DNA of 64,000 bases from Gordonia sp. 'Campus' (GTDB lineage Bacteria; Actinomycetota; Actinomycetes; Mycobacteriales; Mycobacteriaceae), in the NCBI RefSeq assembly GCF_022206305.1, contig NZ_JAKOIW010000006.1:211756-275755 (forward strand), in the 5' to 3' direction. Shown one piece after another: positions 33,444-42,592 of this stretch. Position numbers and translations under genes: made by a program. The stretch's first letter is position 1. Each line of letters begins with the position of its first letter. The notes under the pieces are model-generated. The model was not told where the DNA came from, ran no database searches, and was given only the letters and a program-made list of their open reading frames with translations.

Positions 33444-35180
33444 TCAGGCCCCGTCGTCCTGCTTCTCGATGTCGCGGCGCAGGGTGCCGGTGATCTCGTC
33501 GATCTTCGCACCGGTCGTCGGTGCGAACCGGGAATCGTCGAACCGCGGCTTCCCGTCGATGCGGAGGTCGTAGCGCCGAAGTTGATCGCGCACCGGGTCT
33601 TTCATCTCCGCCAGGATGAGGGTGATCCCGTGCAGACGAAGGTAGTCGTCGAGCTCGACGAGCTCGTCCACGGCGGTGGCGTCGATGTCGACGATGGGTT
33701 CCGCCGCGACGATCACGGTGTGCACCCGCCTCCCAGCCGATCGCGCCTCTTTGACCTTGCCGCGGACGAAGTCGTCGAAGATGCCGCCGTTGGCGAAGAA
33801 CAGTGCGGCGTCGAAGCGGACGATGAGTACTCCCTCGATTCGCTCGGCCGCGGGGTATCGGGTGACGTCGTGGTAACCGCGGAGGCCGGGCACCCGACCC
33901 AGCTCGGTCCGATAGGGGCGCCAGGCGAGGTTCACGAAGGCGATGAACGACAATCCGATCGCGATCAGGATGCCCTCCAGGACACCGATGAGCGCGACGC
34001 CCAGGAACGCCGCCACCGACAGCGCGCCCTCGATCCAGTTGGCGCGGAACAATTTCACGACCCCGGAGATGTCGATGAGCGAGATCGCCGCGGCGATGAC
34101 CACGGCGGCCAGTGCGGCCGACGGCAGATAGGCGGTCACCCCCGGGGCGGCGAAGATGAAGACGATGATCAGCAGCGCACCGACGACCGCGGCCAGCTGG
34201 GTTTTGGCCCCGGCCTGTTCGGCGACCGGTGTGCGTGACGACGATGCCGAGATGGCGAAGCCGCTGAGGAATCCGGTGGCGATGTTGGCGGTTCCGATGG
34301 CCGACATTTCCTGGCTGCCGTCGACGGTGTCACCGGCACGCGCCGCGAATGTTCTTGACAACACGCTGGTGTCGGCGAAGGCGATCAGCGCGATGCCCAC
34401 CGCCGGGCCGATCAGGCTGATCACGTCGTCGACGGTGATCCCCTCCAGCGACGGTGACGGCAGGCCACGCGGCATCGCGCCGACGACCGGTAGATCGTCA
34501 GACCATCCGAAGGTCGCGACGACCGCGATCGCACCCACGACGGCGATCAAGACACCGGGAATCGCCCTGCGCCACAGACGCAACGCGAAGATGGTGACCA
34601 GACAGGTGACGCCGATGCTCGACGCCAGTGCTTCGGTCTCGCCCGCGCCGATCGCGGTGACGATGCCCGTCGCCTCCTCGAGCACGGAATCCCCGTCGAC
34701 GCTGAAACCCAACAGCTTCGGCAGCTGACTCAGGATGACGACCAGGGCAATCCCGTTCAGATAGCCGATGCGAATCGGTTTGGACAGCAGGTCGGTGACG
34801 AACCCGAGCTTCAGCAGGCCGCCGACCGCCAGGACCAGCCCGACCTCGATGGCGAGTACGCCTGCGAGCGCGACACGTTCGGCGTCGAAGGCGGCCAACG
34901 GGATGATCGATGCGGCGATGATCGGTGCCAGCGAAGAATCGGGACCGAGCACGAGAATGCGTGAGGGACCCACAACCGCATAGACGAGCAAGGGGATGAC
35001 CGTCGCGTACAGGCCGGTCACCGGTGGAAGGCCGGCGACTTCGGCATACCCCATACCTGCCGGGATCAGCAACGCCGTCAGCACCATCCCGGCGACGAGG
35101 TCCCCCTTGAGCCACGACCTCTCGTAGGAGCGGAGCACGCCCCACCCTGGGAGAAGCCGTGACACCGCACCCGGTCGCAT
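33444..35180 (-). CDS. SulP-family anion transporter with STAS domain
   Basis: This 578-residue permease has the SulP start WLKGDLVAGMVLTALLIPAG, MGYAEVAGLPPVTGLYATVIP and GPDSSLAPIIAASI, with about 12 membrane spans to residue 430. A cytoplasmic STAS domain follows (VLIVRFDAALFFANGGIFDD, then VDIDATAVDELVELDDYL). Such proteins carry sulfate, bicarbonate or dicarboxylates; specificity is not visible. It is convergent with the PucR gene. Confidence 0.9.
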   Translation of the reverse strand: MRPGAVSRLLPGWGVLRSYERSWLKGDLVAGMVLTALLIPAGMGYAEVAGLPPVTGLYATVIPLLVYAVVGPSRILVLGPDSSLAPIIAASIIPLAAFDAERVALAGVLAIEVGLVLAVGGLLKLGFVTDLLSKPIRIGYLNGIALVVILSQLPKLLGFSVDGDSVLEEATGIVTAIGAGETEALASSIGVTCLVTIFALRLWRRAIPGVLIAVVGAIAVVATFGWSDDLPVVGAMPRGLPSPSLEGITVDDVISLIGPAVGIALIAFADTSVLSRTFAARAGDTVDGSQEMSAIGTANIATGFLSGFAISASSSRTPVAEQAGAKTQLAAVVGALLIIVFIFAAPGVTAYLPSAALAAVVIAAAISLIDISGVVKLFRANWIEGALSVAAFLGVALIGVLEGILIAIGLSFIAFVNLAWRPYRTELGRVPGLRGYHDVTRYPAAERIEGVLIVRFDAALFFANGGIFDDFVRGKVKEARSAGRRVHTVIVAAEPIVDIDATAVDELVELDDYLRLHGITLILAEMKDPVRDQLRRYDLRIDGKPRFDDSRFAPTTGAKIDEITGTLRRDIEKQDDGA

Positions 35181-35223
35181 GCCGCGATTATGGTCCCTGC
35201 CCGCCGGGTTCGTCCGCGATCGC

Positions 35224-35703
35224 TCAGGTTGTGGCGACCGTGGGCGCCTCCCGTCCGGGCAAGGGTGCCGGGAACTGCTGCACGGAAGACAGGGCGAGGG
35301 CGATCGTGCCCGTCACGACGAGATGCGCCGGGAGCTCGGCGTGCAGAGTTCTTCGATGCCGGGAGAGGTCGACGACGGTGATGTCGGCCATCGTCGCGCC
35401 GGCGAGGTGTGTGCCCGGGAAGGCCACGTCCAGCAGAGACGAATGCAGCGGCAGCGAGGCGTCGACGTGCAACACCGCGCGCCCGTTGGCGACGGTGACC
35501 GAGGTGAGTCGGGTGACCAGCGTCGGGAACCACACCGAGGTCGGGCACAGCGACTGGCACACCGGCAGGCCGTCGTCGTCGAGGTAGAAGGCGATTCGAC
35601 GATGCAACGATTCTTCGCGCAGCGAGATGTCCCCGGCGATCACATCCGAGCCGGTGGCGCGCAGAGATGATCCCCAGATCTGACTGTCGAACGTTCTGGT
35701 CAC
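35224..35703 (-). CDS. Hypothetical protein downstream of tetR
   Basis: No recognised family. From the GTG at 35703 (AAGGAT 5-7 nt upstream) it has 159 residues, predicted beta-rich and soluble, with one cysteine pair (VCQSLCPTSVWF). A longer start at 35784 would give 186 residues but lacks a Shine-Dalgarno. It follows the tetR gene on the same strand, so co-expression is possible. Confidence 0.55.
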   Translation of the reverse strand: MTRTFDSQIWGSSLRATGSDVIAGDISLREESLHRRIAFYLDDDGLPVCQSLCPTSVWFPTLVTRLTSVTVANGRAVLHVDASLPLHSSLLDVAFPGTHLAGATMADITVVDLSRHRRTLHAELPAHLVVTGTIALALSSVQQFPAPLPGREAPTVATT

Positions 35704-35804
35704 GGTGATCCTTCGGAGGGAGGGCAATTGGTCGAACAGTGTCACCGGACCAGATCTACTCCGCAACACGTTGTAGCGGAACACGATAACGCGTTAAGAG
35801 ATCA

Positions 35805-36380
35805 TCAAATCGCGTCGGCGAGCACGCGGAGCGCCAGATCGCGGGCGATGTCGAAAGCCTCCGGCTCCACACCGAGGCCGGCGCTCACAAGGGCGCCCTC
35901 ATGCAGGATCAGCAGTCGCCGGGCCACTTCTCGCGGGGCTGTGGTGGCGTCGGCGATGGCGGTCAGCAGCTCGAGCAGCTCCTTCTTCTGTCCCACGATG
36001 ATGGGATATGCGGGATGCGTCGGATCGCTGATCTCGGCGTGCGCGTTGATCATTGCGCACCCCTTGTGACCACGTTCGGCGGCCCAGTCGCGCGTGGCGT
36101 CGAACACGGCCGCGAGTTGCGCTGCCGGTTGGCTCGACGCTGCGTCGAGTCGCGACTGTAGGAACGCGTGCCATGCCGTGTTCCGTGCCCGCAGGTATTC
36201 GACGACCAGTTGTTCCTTGGAACCGAACCGGTCGTAGAGCGTGCGCTTGGTGACCCCGGCTTCTGCGGCGATGGTGTCCACGCCGACCGCATGGATTCCG
36301 CGCTCGTAGAACAACCCGGAGGCGGCGTCCAGGATCTGGCGGGCCTTCGGTGTCCATTCCACTTCGTGAGTCGTCGTCAC
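35805..36380 (-). CDS. TetR-family repressor
   Basis: The 191-residue protein has the TetR N-terminal helix-turn-helix: ARQILDAASGLFYERGIHAV, then IAAEAGVTKRTLYDRFGSKE. The C-terminal domain (RGHKGCAMINAHAEISDPTHPAY) is of the type found next to drug or metabolite exporters. The GTG at 36380 is preferred; it leaves the two operator-like sites in the divergent promoter region. The likely target is the EamA transporter gene transcribed away from it. Confidence 0.88.
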   Translation of the reverse strand: MTTTHEVEWTPKARQILDAASGLFYERGIHAVGVDTIAAEAGVTKRTLYDRFGSKEQLVVEYLRARNTAWHAFLQSRLDAASSQPAAQLAAVFDATRDWAAERGHKGCAMINAHAEISDPTHPAYPIIVGQKKELLELLTAIADATTAPREVARRLLILHEGALVSAGLGVEPEAFDIARDLALRVLADAI

Positions 36381-36390
36381 CTGACAAATA

Positions 36391-36440
36391 CTACACCGAT
36401 CTGTAAAGTCACCCACATGCGTACTTCACCGATCGGTATA
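36391..36440. promoter_or_regulatory. Paired TetR operator-like sites between tetR and eamA
   Basis: CTACACCGATCTGTAAA (36391-36407) and CTTCACCGATCGGTATA (36424-36440) are two copies of the same 17-bp motif, 33 bp apart. The second contains the perfect palindrome ACCGATCGGT and lies within the first codons of the transporter gene. The repetition is seen; TetR binding is inferred. Confidence 0.6.
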
Positions 36441-37376
36441 CCTGCCCGATGGCTGACCTTCGCGATGTCCGCGGTGTTCGTCCTGTGCTGGTCGTCGGGG
36501 TTCATCGGCGCCAAGCTGGGGGCCGACCAGGCGCCGGTTCTGACGATCCTGATGTGGCGGTTTCTGGCCATCGCGGCCGTGCTCGGAGCGGCGCTGTGGG
36601 TGCTGTCGCGCCGTCGACGACTGCCGCCGATGTCGTGGCGGCAGTTCGGGTTACAGCTGGTGATCGGAGTGTTGTCGCAGTGCGGGTACACCGTGACCGT
36701 GTACTGGGCGATCTCTCTCGGGGTCAGCACGGGCACCACCGCACTCATCGACGGGGTGCAACCATTGGTGGTCGCCGCGCTGGCCGGCCCGATTCTCGGC
36801 GCGGTGACGCGCGGTCGCCAATGGTGGGGTCTGATGGTCGGTGCCGCTGGGGTCGTGCTGGTCACGTGGGCGGACGCCTCGTCGTCGGAGGGCGCGCCTT
36901 GGTGGGCCTACCTGGTACCGCTGGTGGGGATGGCAAGTCTGGTGGTGGCGACCTTCCTGGAGCGACGCGTCATCGACGCACCCGCACCGACTGTCATCCT
37001 CGCCATCCACTGCGGGGCGTCGGCGGTGATCTTCACGGTTGCAGGCGTTGTCGCCGGAGTCGCGGTGCCCCCGATGGCCGGCACGTTCTGGGTGGCGATC
37101 GCATGGCTGACCATTCTGTCCACCCTCGGTGGTTATGGGTTGTACTGGGTGCTGCTCCGACGATCGGGGGTGACCTCAGTCAACACCCTGATGTTCTTGA
37201 TGCCGCCGGTGACCGCACTGTGGGGAGCCGCCATGTACGACGAACCGTTCACCTGGACAACGGCTCTCGGGCTGGCGATGGCGTGTGGGGCCACGTGGGT
37301 GGTCAATTGCGGGGCGGCCGAGCGGCCGGCGGACGGAGGGATGGCGGCGAAGGAGGTGGCCGGAGTTGCGCGGTGA
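36417..37376 (+). CDS. EamA/DMT-family transporter
   Basis: The 319-residue protein shows the ten-span drug/metabolite transporter layout with two EamA repeats. The first is around WSSGFIGAKLGADQAPVLTI and WRFLAIAAVLGAALWVL, the second around WWAYLVPLVGMASLVVATF and SVNTLMFLMPPVTALWGA. Such proteins export amino acids, metabolites or toxic compounds. It is divergent from tetR by 36 bp and probably repressed by it. Confidence 0.87.
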   Translation: MRTSPIGIPARWLTFAMSAVFVLCWSSGFIGAKLGADQAPVLTILMWRFLAIAAVLGAALWVLSRRRRLPPMSWRQFGLQLVIGVLSQCGYTVTVYWAISLGVSTGTTALIDGVQPLVVAALAGPILGAVTRGRQWWGLMVGAAGVVLVTWADASSSEGAPWWAYLVPLVGMASLVVATFLERRVIDAPAPTVILAIHCGASAVIFTVAGVVAGVAVPPMAGTFWVAIAWLTILSTLGGYGLYWVLLRRSGVTSVNTLMFLMPPVTALWGAAMYDEPFTWTTALGLAMACGATWVVNCGAAERPADGGMAAKEVAGVAR

Positions 37377-37417
37377 GGTCTCGGGTGACGTTGGAACCGT
37401 TGCGGCAGTGTGGTCCG

Positions 37418-39184
37418 CTAATCGGACGAGACTGCCCCATCTGTCATCCCCGGGATCGCGCCGTCGTCCCGCCACGTCACCGTGACCGGCACCTGGTCGT
37501 CCCATGGCTGTCTTGTGACAAGGTCGGCGACGCGCACGTATCCGCGCTCGAATTCGCCGACCGCCGGATCGACGAGGCGGTACTCCTGCGTTTGACGGTG
37601 AATCGGCTGAGCGTCGAGCAAGACGATCCGAACCTCACCGGGCTCGAATCGGCAACGCCGCTGGAGTGATTCGATGAGTTGTTCGTTCGACAGGTGGCCG
37701 TCGCCGAAATTCCACCCCATCGCCGTGCTGCAGATCCGTTCGCCGTCGGTGAGCACATAGTGCTCCTCAGGGGTGCCCGCCATCGCACGATGCGCCAGCG
37801 TGAACAGCGCCCGTCCGTGACTGTTGAAGGACCGGAACGCATAACCCATGTACAGCGGGATCTGAGCGGCTTCGGGACTCCCGTAGAACCGTTCGAGTTG
37901 GGCGGCCGGCATCGATGCGATGGCCACGATCCCCTTCTCGATCTTCGCCGAGGCGGACGGCTTGATGCACCACAACCCGGTGTCCCAGTTGCCCGCGTAG
38001 TACCGCATGCCCGGTAGGAACGACACCTTGCGCGGGACCAGGTTGCCGACGACGACCGTCGCGACGGACACCGCGAAAAGAACTAGTGGCCAGGGCGATT
38101 GGAGGTCCTCGAGTCCGATTCCCGGGTGCCCGACGAAGAGCGCGAGGATGCCGAACATCATGAAGACGTTCCACTCGAGCGGCACCCCCATGGGGATCGA
38201 CGACAGGATGCCGAAGTGGAAGATGAGCATGATCGCCGCCGCGATCGCGGTGACCCAACCGCCGTGCGAGAAGAACAAGACCAGAGGAACGAGTCCTTCG
38301 ATGGCGGTGGAGAAGTGGGCGATCCAGCGCGAGCGTCGGCCGGGCCGGAGGTCGTCGGGGAAGTTCTCGAAGAACTTGCGCTTGATCTTCGGCGATCTCC
38401 AGATGGGATTGTTCGACATCATCGTGGCGATGACGAACGGGAAGTGCTTGTTCAACTTCGACGTCGCGGCGCCCAGCCAGATGCACAGGAAGATCAGTTT
38501 GGCGGCGATGATCATGTCGACGCCGCTGAACAGGAATGTCACGGTGAGTGCGCCGTACACCTCCCCGCGGGCTGCGAGGAACACCGTCTTGTCCCGCAGG
38601 CCGATCGCGGCCAGCAGGCCGAGGATGGTCCAGATCTGCCAGACCGGCAGTACCCCGACCGAGGTGCCGAGCTCGGGGATCGCGCCGGTGCCCGAACTGA
38701 ACAGCGCGACTGCGATGACGACGAGAAGCGCGCCGTACAGCGCGACGTCGACGGGACTGCGACTGTCCCCGGCGGTCAGCGGGATACGCGGCCACGGTGG
38801 TTGCCGAATGGTCTTCGGGCGCAACCAGTACAGGATCGACCCCAGGGGCGGGAAGAACCGGTTGTTCAGCGGGCCGAAACCGCAGCCGAGCCCCACGACC
38901 TCGAACAGCATCGTGTACAGCACGACCTTCTGGAAGACGATCGGCTCGTTGTACCAGGCGGTGACGTCGAAGATGCCGTCGACGCCGGGCGTGCTGACGA
39001 CCACCGCCCAGCCGATGAGGATGTAGGCGAGGATCTTGCCGACGTAGAACAGGTGCAGGGCGACCGGCGTCCCGAACCCCACTTCGGCCCAGTGTCGAGC
39101 CATCGGGCGGATCTTCTCCGCCCGACTGCCCTGACTCCAGGTTGCGAAGTCGATGTCCGGGGTGGCCTGTTTCAGGAATCCCAT
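37418..39184 (-). CDS. DUF3556 multi-spanning membrane protein, copy 2
   Basis: The 588-residue paralogue of the protein at 28821 shares AEKIRPMARHWAEVGFGTPV, ILYWLRPKTIRQPPWP, the GDSR segment, PMGVPLEWNVFMMFGILALF, NFGDGHLSNEQLIESLQRRC and DAQPIHRQTQEYRLVD. Membrane spans and the C-terminal soluble domain align throughout. The ATG at 39184 is used; it stands alone with its own operator-like repeat upstream. Function unknown for the family. Confidence 0.82.
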   Translation of the reverse strand: MGFLKQATPDIDFATWSQGSRAEKIRPMARHWAEVGFGTPVALHLFYVGKILAYILIGWAVVVSTPGVDGIFDVTAWYNEPIVFQKVVLYTMLFEVVGLGCGFGPLNNRFFPPLGSILYWLRPKTIRQPPWPRIPLTAGDSRSPVDVALYGALLVVIAVALFSSGTGAIPELGTSVGVLPVWQIWTILGLLAAIGLRDKTVFLAARGEVYGALTVTFLFSGVDMIIAAKLIFLCIWLGAATSKLNKHFPFVIATMMSNNPIWRSPKIKRKFFENFPDDLRPGRRSRWIAHFSTAIEGLVPLVLFFSHGGWVTAIAAAIMLIFHFGILSSIPMGVPLEWNVFMMFGILALFVGHPGIGLEDLQSPWPLVLFAVSVATVVVGNLVPRKVSFLPGMRYYAGNWDTGLWCIKPSASAKIEKGIVAIASMPAAQLERFYGSPEAAQIPLYMGYAFRSFNSHGRALFTLAHRAMAGTPEEHYVLTDGERICSTAMGWNFGDGHLSNEQLIESLQRRCRFEPGEVRIVLLDAQPIHRQTQEYRLVDPAVGEFERGYVRVADLVTRQPWDDQVPVTVTWRDDGAIPGMTDGAVSSD

Positions 39185-39202
39185 CGCCGCAGAACCTAGC
39201 AA

Positions 39203-39220
39203 ACCAAGTGCTTGCTTGGT
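39203..39220. promoter_or_regulatory. Inverted repeat upstream of DUF3556 copy 2
   Basis: ACCAAG and CTTGGT flank TGCTTG, an 18-bp site 19-36 bp before the ATG. This is TetR-like operator geometry. The regulator is not identified. Confidence 0.5.
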
Positions 39221-39245
39221 GGGTATTCGCTGATCCGGTCGGGTC

Positions 39246-40217
39246 TCACGGCCCCACGACGTGAGGCTTCGGGGGGTCGAAGCTCGCGTTGTCCGGGAGT
39301 GGATGCTCGCCCCGCTCCTCGCCGATCTCCCGAACCGTCTTCAACCCGGACAGCTTGGACTCGCCTCGGCGGGCGAGCGAATCGTCGTACCACTCGAACC
39401 AGGGATAACCGTGCTGCTGGTATTCGGTGATGGTCGGCGGTCGATGGTGTGGGTCGGTTCCCGTCAGCGCCTGCCAGTCGGCGCTGTTGACGATGCGCAG
39501 GGTGGCCGCTGAAGTGGCGTCGGTGTTCCAGTTCTTCTGCGGTTCGATCGGCGTCGCAATCGACTGCGTGATCGACCCGCCGGCGCCCATACCCATCGAC
39601 CACGCGCTTGCGGGAGCCGGCACGATGCCCAGTGCGTCGAAGCTCGTGAGCTGTTGCGGGGCGGCACGTCGAGTGGCGACGCGCTTTCTCCACTTCGACG
39701 CTCGGAGCGGAGTCACCTGGATGCGGACTGCACCGTCGTCGGCGCCTGCGAGTTGCTCCGCTGCGGTGTACCCGGACCCGAGGGGCATCGCGACGAACTG
39801 GCGGACGGTCTTGTCATCGACGCGAAAACCGTCGAGCCACGGTTGCTCGGGAACCTCGAAGTAGTCCTCGGTCTCGAAGTCGACCTCGTCGGCGAAGTCC
39901 TCACCGGTCACCGCATTGACTCCGCCCATCGACATGCGGACGAGGAAGGGGTAACCGCTCGGTGAGGAGAACCGAAACCATGCGGCCTCCGCCTGCCACA
40001 TGGGCAGCAGGGCGTCGGTGGCGGACCATCCGAGGGCATCGTGCCGGACGCTGTCGGCACCCGTGAGGTGGAACAGGCCCAACCCCGGAGGCAGGCCGTA
40101 GGTCGTGTCGTCGTCGGGAACGCGCAGTGTGCGATGCACGGTGACGAGCAGGCGGGCATCGGCGTGGACGTCGGGAAACGCGAAGTCGAGCTGGTGATCG
40201 GCGAGGGTGGGGGACAT
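39246..40217 (-). CDS. Hypothetical protein, 323 aa
   Basis: I do not recognise the family. The soluble protein starts MSPTLADHQLDFAFPDVHAD after a GGAGG Shine-Dalgarno and has LLVTVHRTLRVPDDDTTYGL, LGLFHLTGADSV and a tryptophan-rich middle (MWQAEAAWFRFSSPSGYPFL). A glycine/methionine patch reads WSMGMGAGGSITQSI. It lies just upstream of the DUF3556 gene on the same strand but is separated from it by the operator-like repeat. Confidence 0.65.
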   Translation of the reverse strand: MSPTLADHQLDFAFPDVHADARLLVTVHRTLRVPDDDTTYGLPPGLGLFHLTGADSVRHDALGWSATDALLPMWQAEAAWFRFSSPSGYPFLVRMSMGGVNAVTGEDFADEVDFETEDYFEVPEQPWLDGFRVDDKTVRQFVAMPLGSGYTAAEQLAGADDGAVRIQVTPLRASKWRKRVATRRAAPQQLTSFDALGIVPAPASAWSMGMGAGGSITQSIATPIEPQKNWNTDATSAATLRIVNSADWQALTGTDPHHRPPTITEYQQHGYPWFEWYDDSLARRGESKLSGLKTVREIGEERGEHPLPDNASFDPPKPHVVGP

Positions 40218-40343
40218 CGGTGGACCTCCGCGGCAGGTGGGTTGTGGAGTCGAGGGTAGGCACCGGTTCCCGACAACTTCGAGTGCCCGCTGACCTGCAC
40301 AGGAAACGACCACCGTCTGTGCGAGGCGTGGTCTACTGGATGA

Positions 40344-41264
40344 ATGGTGTACGTCGTGATTGCCGTCTTCGTGGTGGTCATGGCGGTGGCGCTCGTCGTG
40401 CTCCTGGGCATGGCGATCGGGGCGTTCACGGCGATGTTCGGCGGCATGCGCGAGGCCTTCCGGCGTCGACGATCCGCCGACGCGAGCCACGATGTCGCCG
40501 TCGCCCCTGTGCCTGGGTCGTCCGACGTCCCCGCACCCGATCTGCTGGGCGGCCTCGTCGACGCGATGCGTCTGGCGCAGGGTCGGCGGTGGGCCGCGTG
40601 TCAGGCGATTCAGGAACGGCTCGACGCGGATACCGCTCCCACGGACGAATCGACTGCCGCGCGGGAGTTCGTGCGACTCGCAACGGATCTGTGGCTCGGC
40701 GAGCGGGGTGACCACCCGTTGGACCCCGCCGACGTCGATCGGCTGCGCAACGATCAGGTGGGACAGATCGCATGGACAGCCGGCGTGGTCGCAGACCGGG
40801 TCAGTGGACATCCGGCGTGGGAGCTCGACTTCTTCGACAGGCACTCCGTGCGGGTCGACCTCGTCGGAGAGGTCACCTCGATCACCACCGCGGCAGCGGG
40901 ACTCCGCGACCAATTGGCCATTCTCGGTGATGCGCCGAAGGGGGACCTCGGTGCCGACGCGGACGTGGTCGCGACGTTCGCCGAGAAGTCGACGCTGTTG
41001 TCCGGACGCCTCGACGGTCTCGTGCGGCGTCTGGAGGCCTTCGCCGACTACGAACGGATCGTTCATCGCATCCAGCTGCGGCAGGACAAGCAGGCCTGGC
41101 TTGACCGGGTCAGTGAAATAAATGAGTTCGAGCACGTCGTGAGCGCCGAGTGGGATCGCGCGGAAGGCGATCGCGTGCGTGACCTGGCCGACGAATCCGA
41201 CGTCCTGGCATCGATCTATCTCGACGAGATTGCGCCGCTGGCGAAGTCGCTGGAGAGCAACTGA
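40344..41264 (+). CDS. Membrane-anchored helical hypothetical protein
   Basis: The 306-residue protein has one N-terminal membrane segment (VVIAVFVVVMAVALVVLLGMAIGAF split, residues 4-28), a basic patch (REAFRRRRS), and a long cytoplasmic helical domain of about 230 residues rich in Asp, Glu and Leu. No enzyme motif is seen. Function unknown. Confidence 0.65.
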   Translation: MVYVVIAVFVVVMAVALVVLLGMAIGAFTAMFGGMREAFRRRRSADASHDVAVAPVPGSSDVPAPDLLGGLVDAMRLAQGRRWAACQAIQERLDADTAPTDESTAAREFVRLATDLWLGERGDHPLDPADVDRLRNDQVGQIAWTAGVVADRVSGHPAWELDFFDRHSVRVDLVGEVTSITTAAAGLRDQLAILGDAPKGDLGADADVVATFAEKSTLLSGRLDGLVRRLEAFADYERIVHRIQLRQDKQAWLDRVSEINEFEHVVSAEWDRAEGDRVRDLADESDVLASIYLDEIAPLAKSLESN

Positions 41265-41288
41265 ATTCGTCTACGTAAGACCCGGCTC

Positions 41289-42014
41289 TCAGTGCGGAGC
41301 GACGACGATCTGGAACCGAACCGGCTTGCGCACAGCGAAACCGAGCTGCTCGTACAGGCGTATTGCGCCGACGTTCTCGGCGTCGGCGTGGAGGATCGGG
41401 GTGTTGCCGCAATCTCGGATACCTTGTGCGAGAGCGAGTACGAGCCGCGACGCCAAGCCGTGACCGCGAAAGTCCGGATCGGTGCAGACGGCGCTGATCT
41501 CGGTGTGCCCCGGAATGCTCAGCCTCTCTCCGCCCATGGCGATGAGCCGCCCGTCACGGCGGATACCCAGATATGTACCCATCTCGATGGTGCGCGGGCG
41601 GAACGGACCGGGCCTGGTGCGTCGAACCAGGTCGCTCATCTCCGGCACGTCTGCGGCCGTCAGTCGCACGGCCTCGTCGTCCGCCCCGACGTCGACACCT
41701 GCATCGATCATCTGCACACCGGCGCGGTCCATCGTCGTGTCCCAGTCGGCGGGAGGAGCGTCGGCGACGACGAAGGAGAACAGGGAACCGCCCGGTCCGA
41801 CGAGATCCGCGGCGTCTCTCCAGTCACGAGCCGTCGGCTCATTCGGAAGGGCAGCAACCGGGCAGACGTCGGGGTCGTACCGCAGTGCGGCACCGCGGCG
41901 CTGCGCAAAGTGTGCGTGCGGTCCCGTCAGCGCGGCCAGAGCGGGGTTGTCGAGCACTGCGTGAACGGAGACTTCCTGCTCCGGTAAAGACTCGTCGAGG
42001 CTACGGTCGACCAC
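41289..42014 (-). CDS. GNAT-family N-acetyltransferase (FR47-like)
   Basis: The 241-residue protein carries the acetyl-CoA-binding motif EISAVCTDPDFRGHGLASRL followed by a helix and the C-terminal ADAENVGAIRLYEQLGFAV, both standard GNAT features. The N-terminal half (HAVLDNPALAALTGPHAHFA) is typical of FR47-type members. Substrate unknown. It starts at a GTG. Confidence 0.87.
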   Translation of the reverse strand: MVDRSLDESLPEQEVSVHAVLDNPALAALTGPHAHFAQRRGAALRYDPDVCPVAALPNEPTARDWRDAADLVGPGGSLFSFVVADAPPADWDTTMDRAGVQMIDAGVDVGADDEAVRLTAADVPEMSDLVRRTRPGPFRPRTIEMGTYLGIRRDGRLIAMGGERLSIPGHTEISAVCTDPDFRGHGLASRLVLALAQGIRDCGNTPILHADAENVGAIRLYEQLGFAVRKPVRFQIVVAPH

Positions 42015-42041
42015 ACGGCGACAGTACTCGCAGTGACTGAG

Positions 42042-42464
42042 TCAGCTGCTGCTGCCGAACAGCAGCGCGCCCAGGAAGGCTGCGCCGATCACCGAACTGC
42101 CGACCACTGCGCTGCCGACTCCCAGGTCCGAGCTGCCACCGTCGTCGCTGCCGCTGGTGCCGGCGGTTCCGGAATCATCGGCGATGCCGCCGTGTCGGGA
42201 GCACGCGCCCTGTCGAGTCTCGGCGTGGCTGTAGGTGCCGTCCTTGCATCGGATGCCAGTCGGTGAGCTGTCCGGGCCGGGTGTGCAGCGTCCGTCTGAG
42301 TTGCGGTAGTTCCCCGAACCGCAGCTGTAGTCCACCTGGTGGAGGGCTGGGTCGGCATGCGCGGGCGCACCGAGGCCCGCAGCTCCTCCTACGACGAGTC
42401 CGAAGGACAGAGCAAGGATTGCGGCGAAATTCATCAACAGCCGCCGCACAGTCATCTTCCGCAT
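42042..42464 (-). CDS. Secreted DUF3761-domain protein
   Basis: After a signal peptide (residues 1-38, ending APAHA) the 140-residue protein has the DUF3761 motif: GIRCKDGTYSHAETRQGACS followed by HGGI. A glycine/serine/aspartate-rich linker and a hydrophobic C-terminal segment (AVVGSSVIGAAFLGALLFG) suggest it stays membrane-attached. The Met at 42464 (MRKMTVRRLL) gives a proper signal sequence. Function unknown. Confidence 0.8.
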   Translation of the reverse strand: MRKMTVRRLLMNFAAILALSFGLVVGGAAGLGAPAHADPALHQVDYSCGSGNYRNSDGRCTPGPDSSPTGIRCKDGTYSHAETRQGACSRHGGIADDSGTAGTSGSDDGGSSDLGVGSAVVGSSVIGAAFLGALLFGSSS

Positions 42465-42592
42465 CAGGGCATCTTCGACGACGCGCGGCCACTGACGATA
42501 GCTAATCGAGCGCATTCGTCACGAATCCTTCGTTCGAAGGACAAGGCCCGGGCAGCTTCCGTGGCCGGCGCCGTCGTACCACCGCGGTGAGC

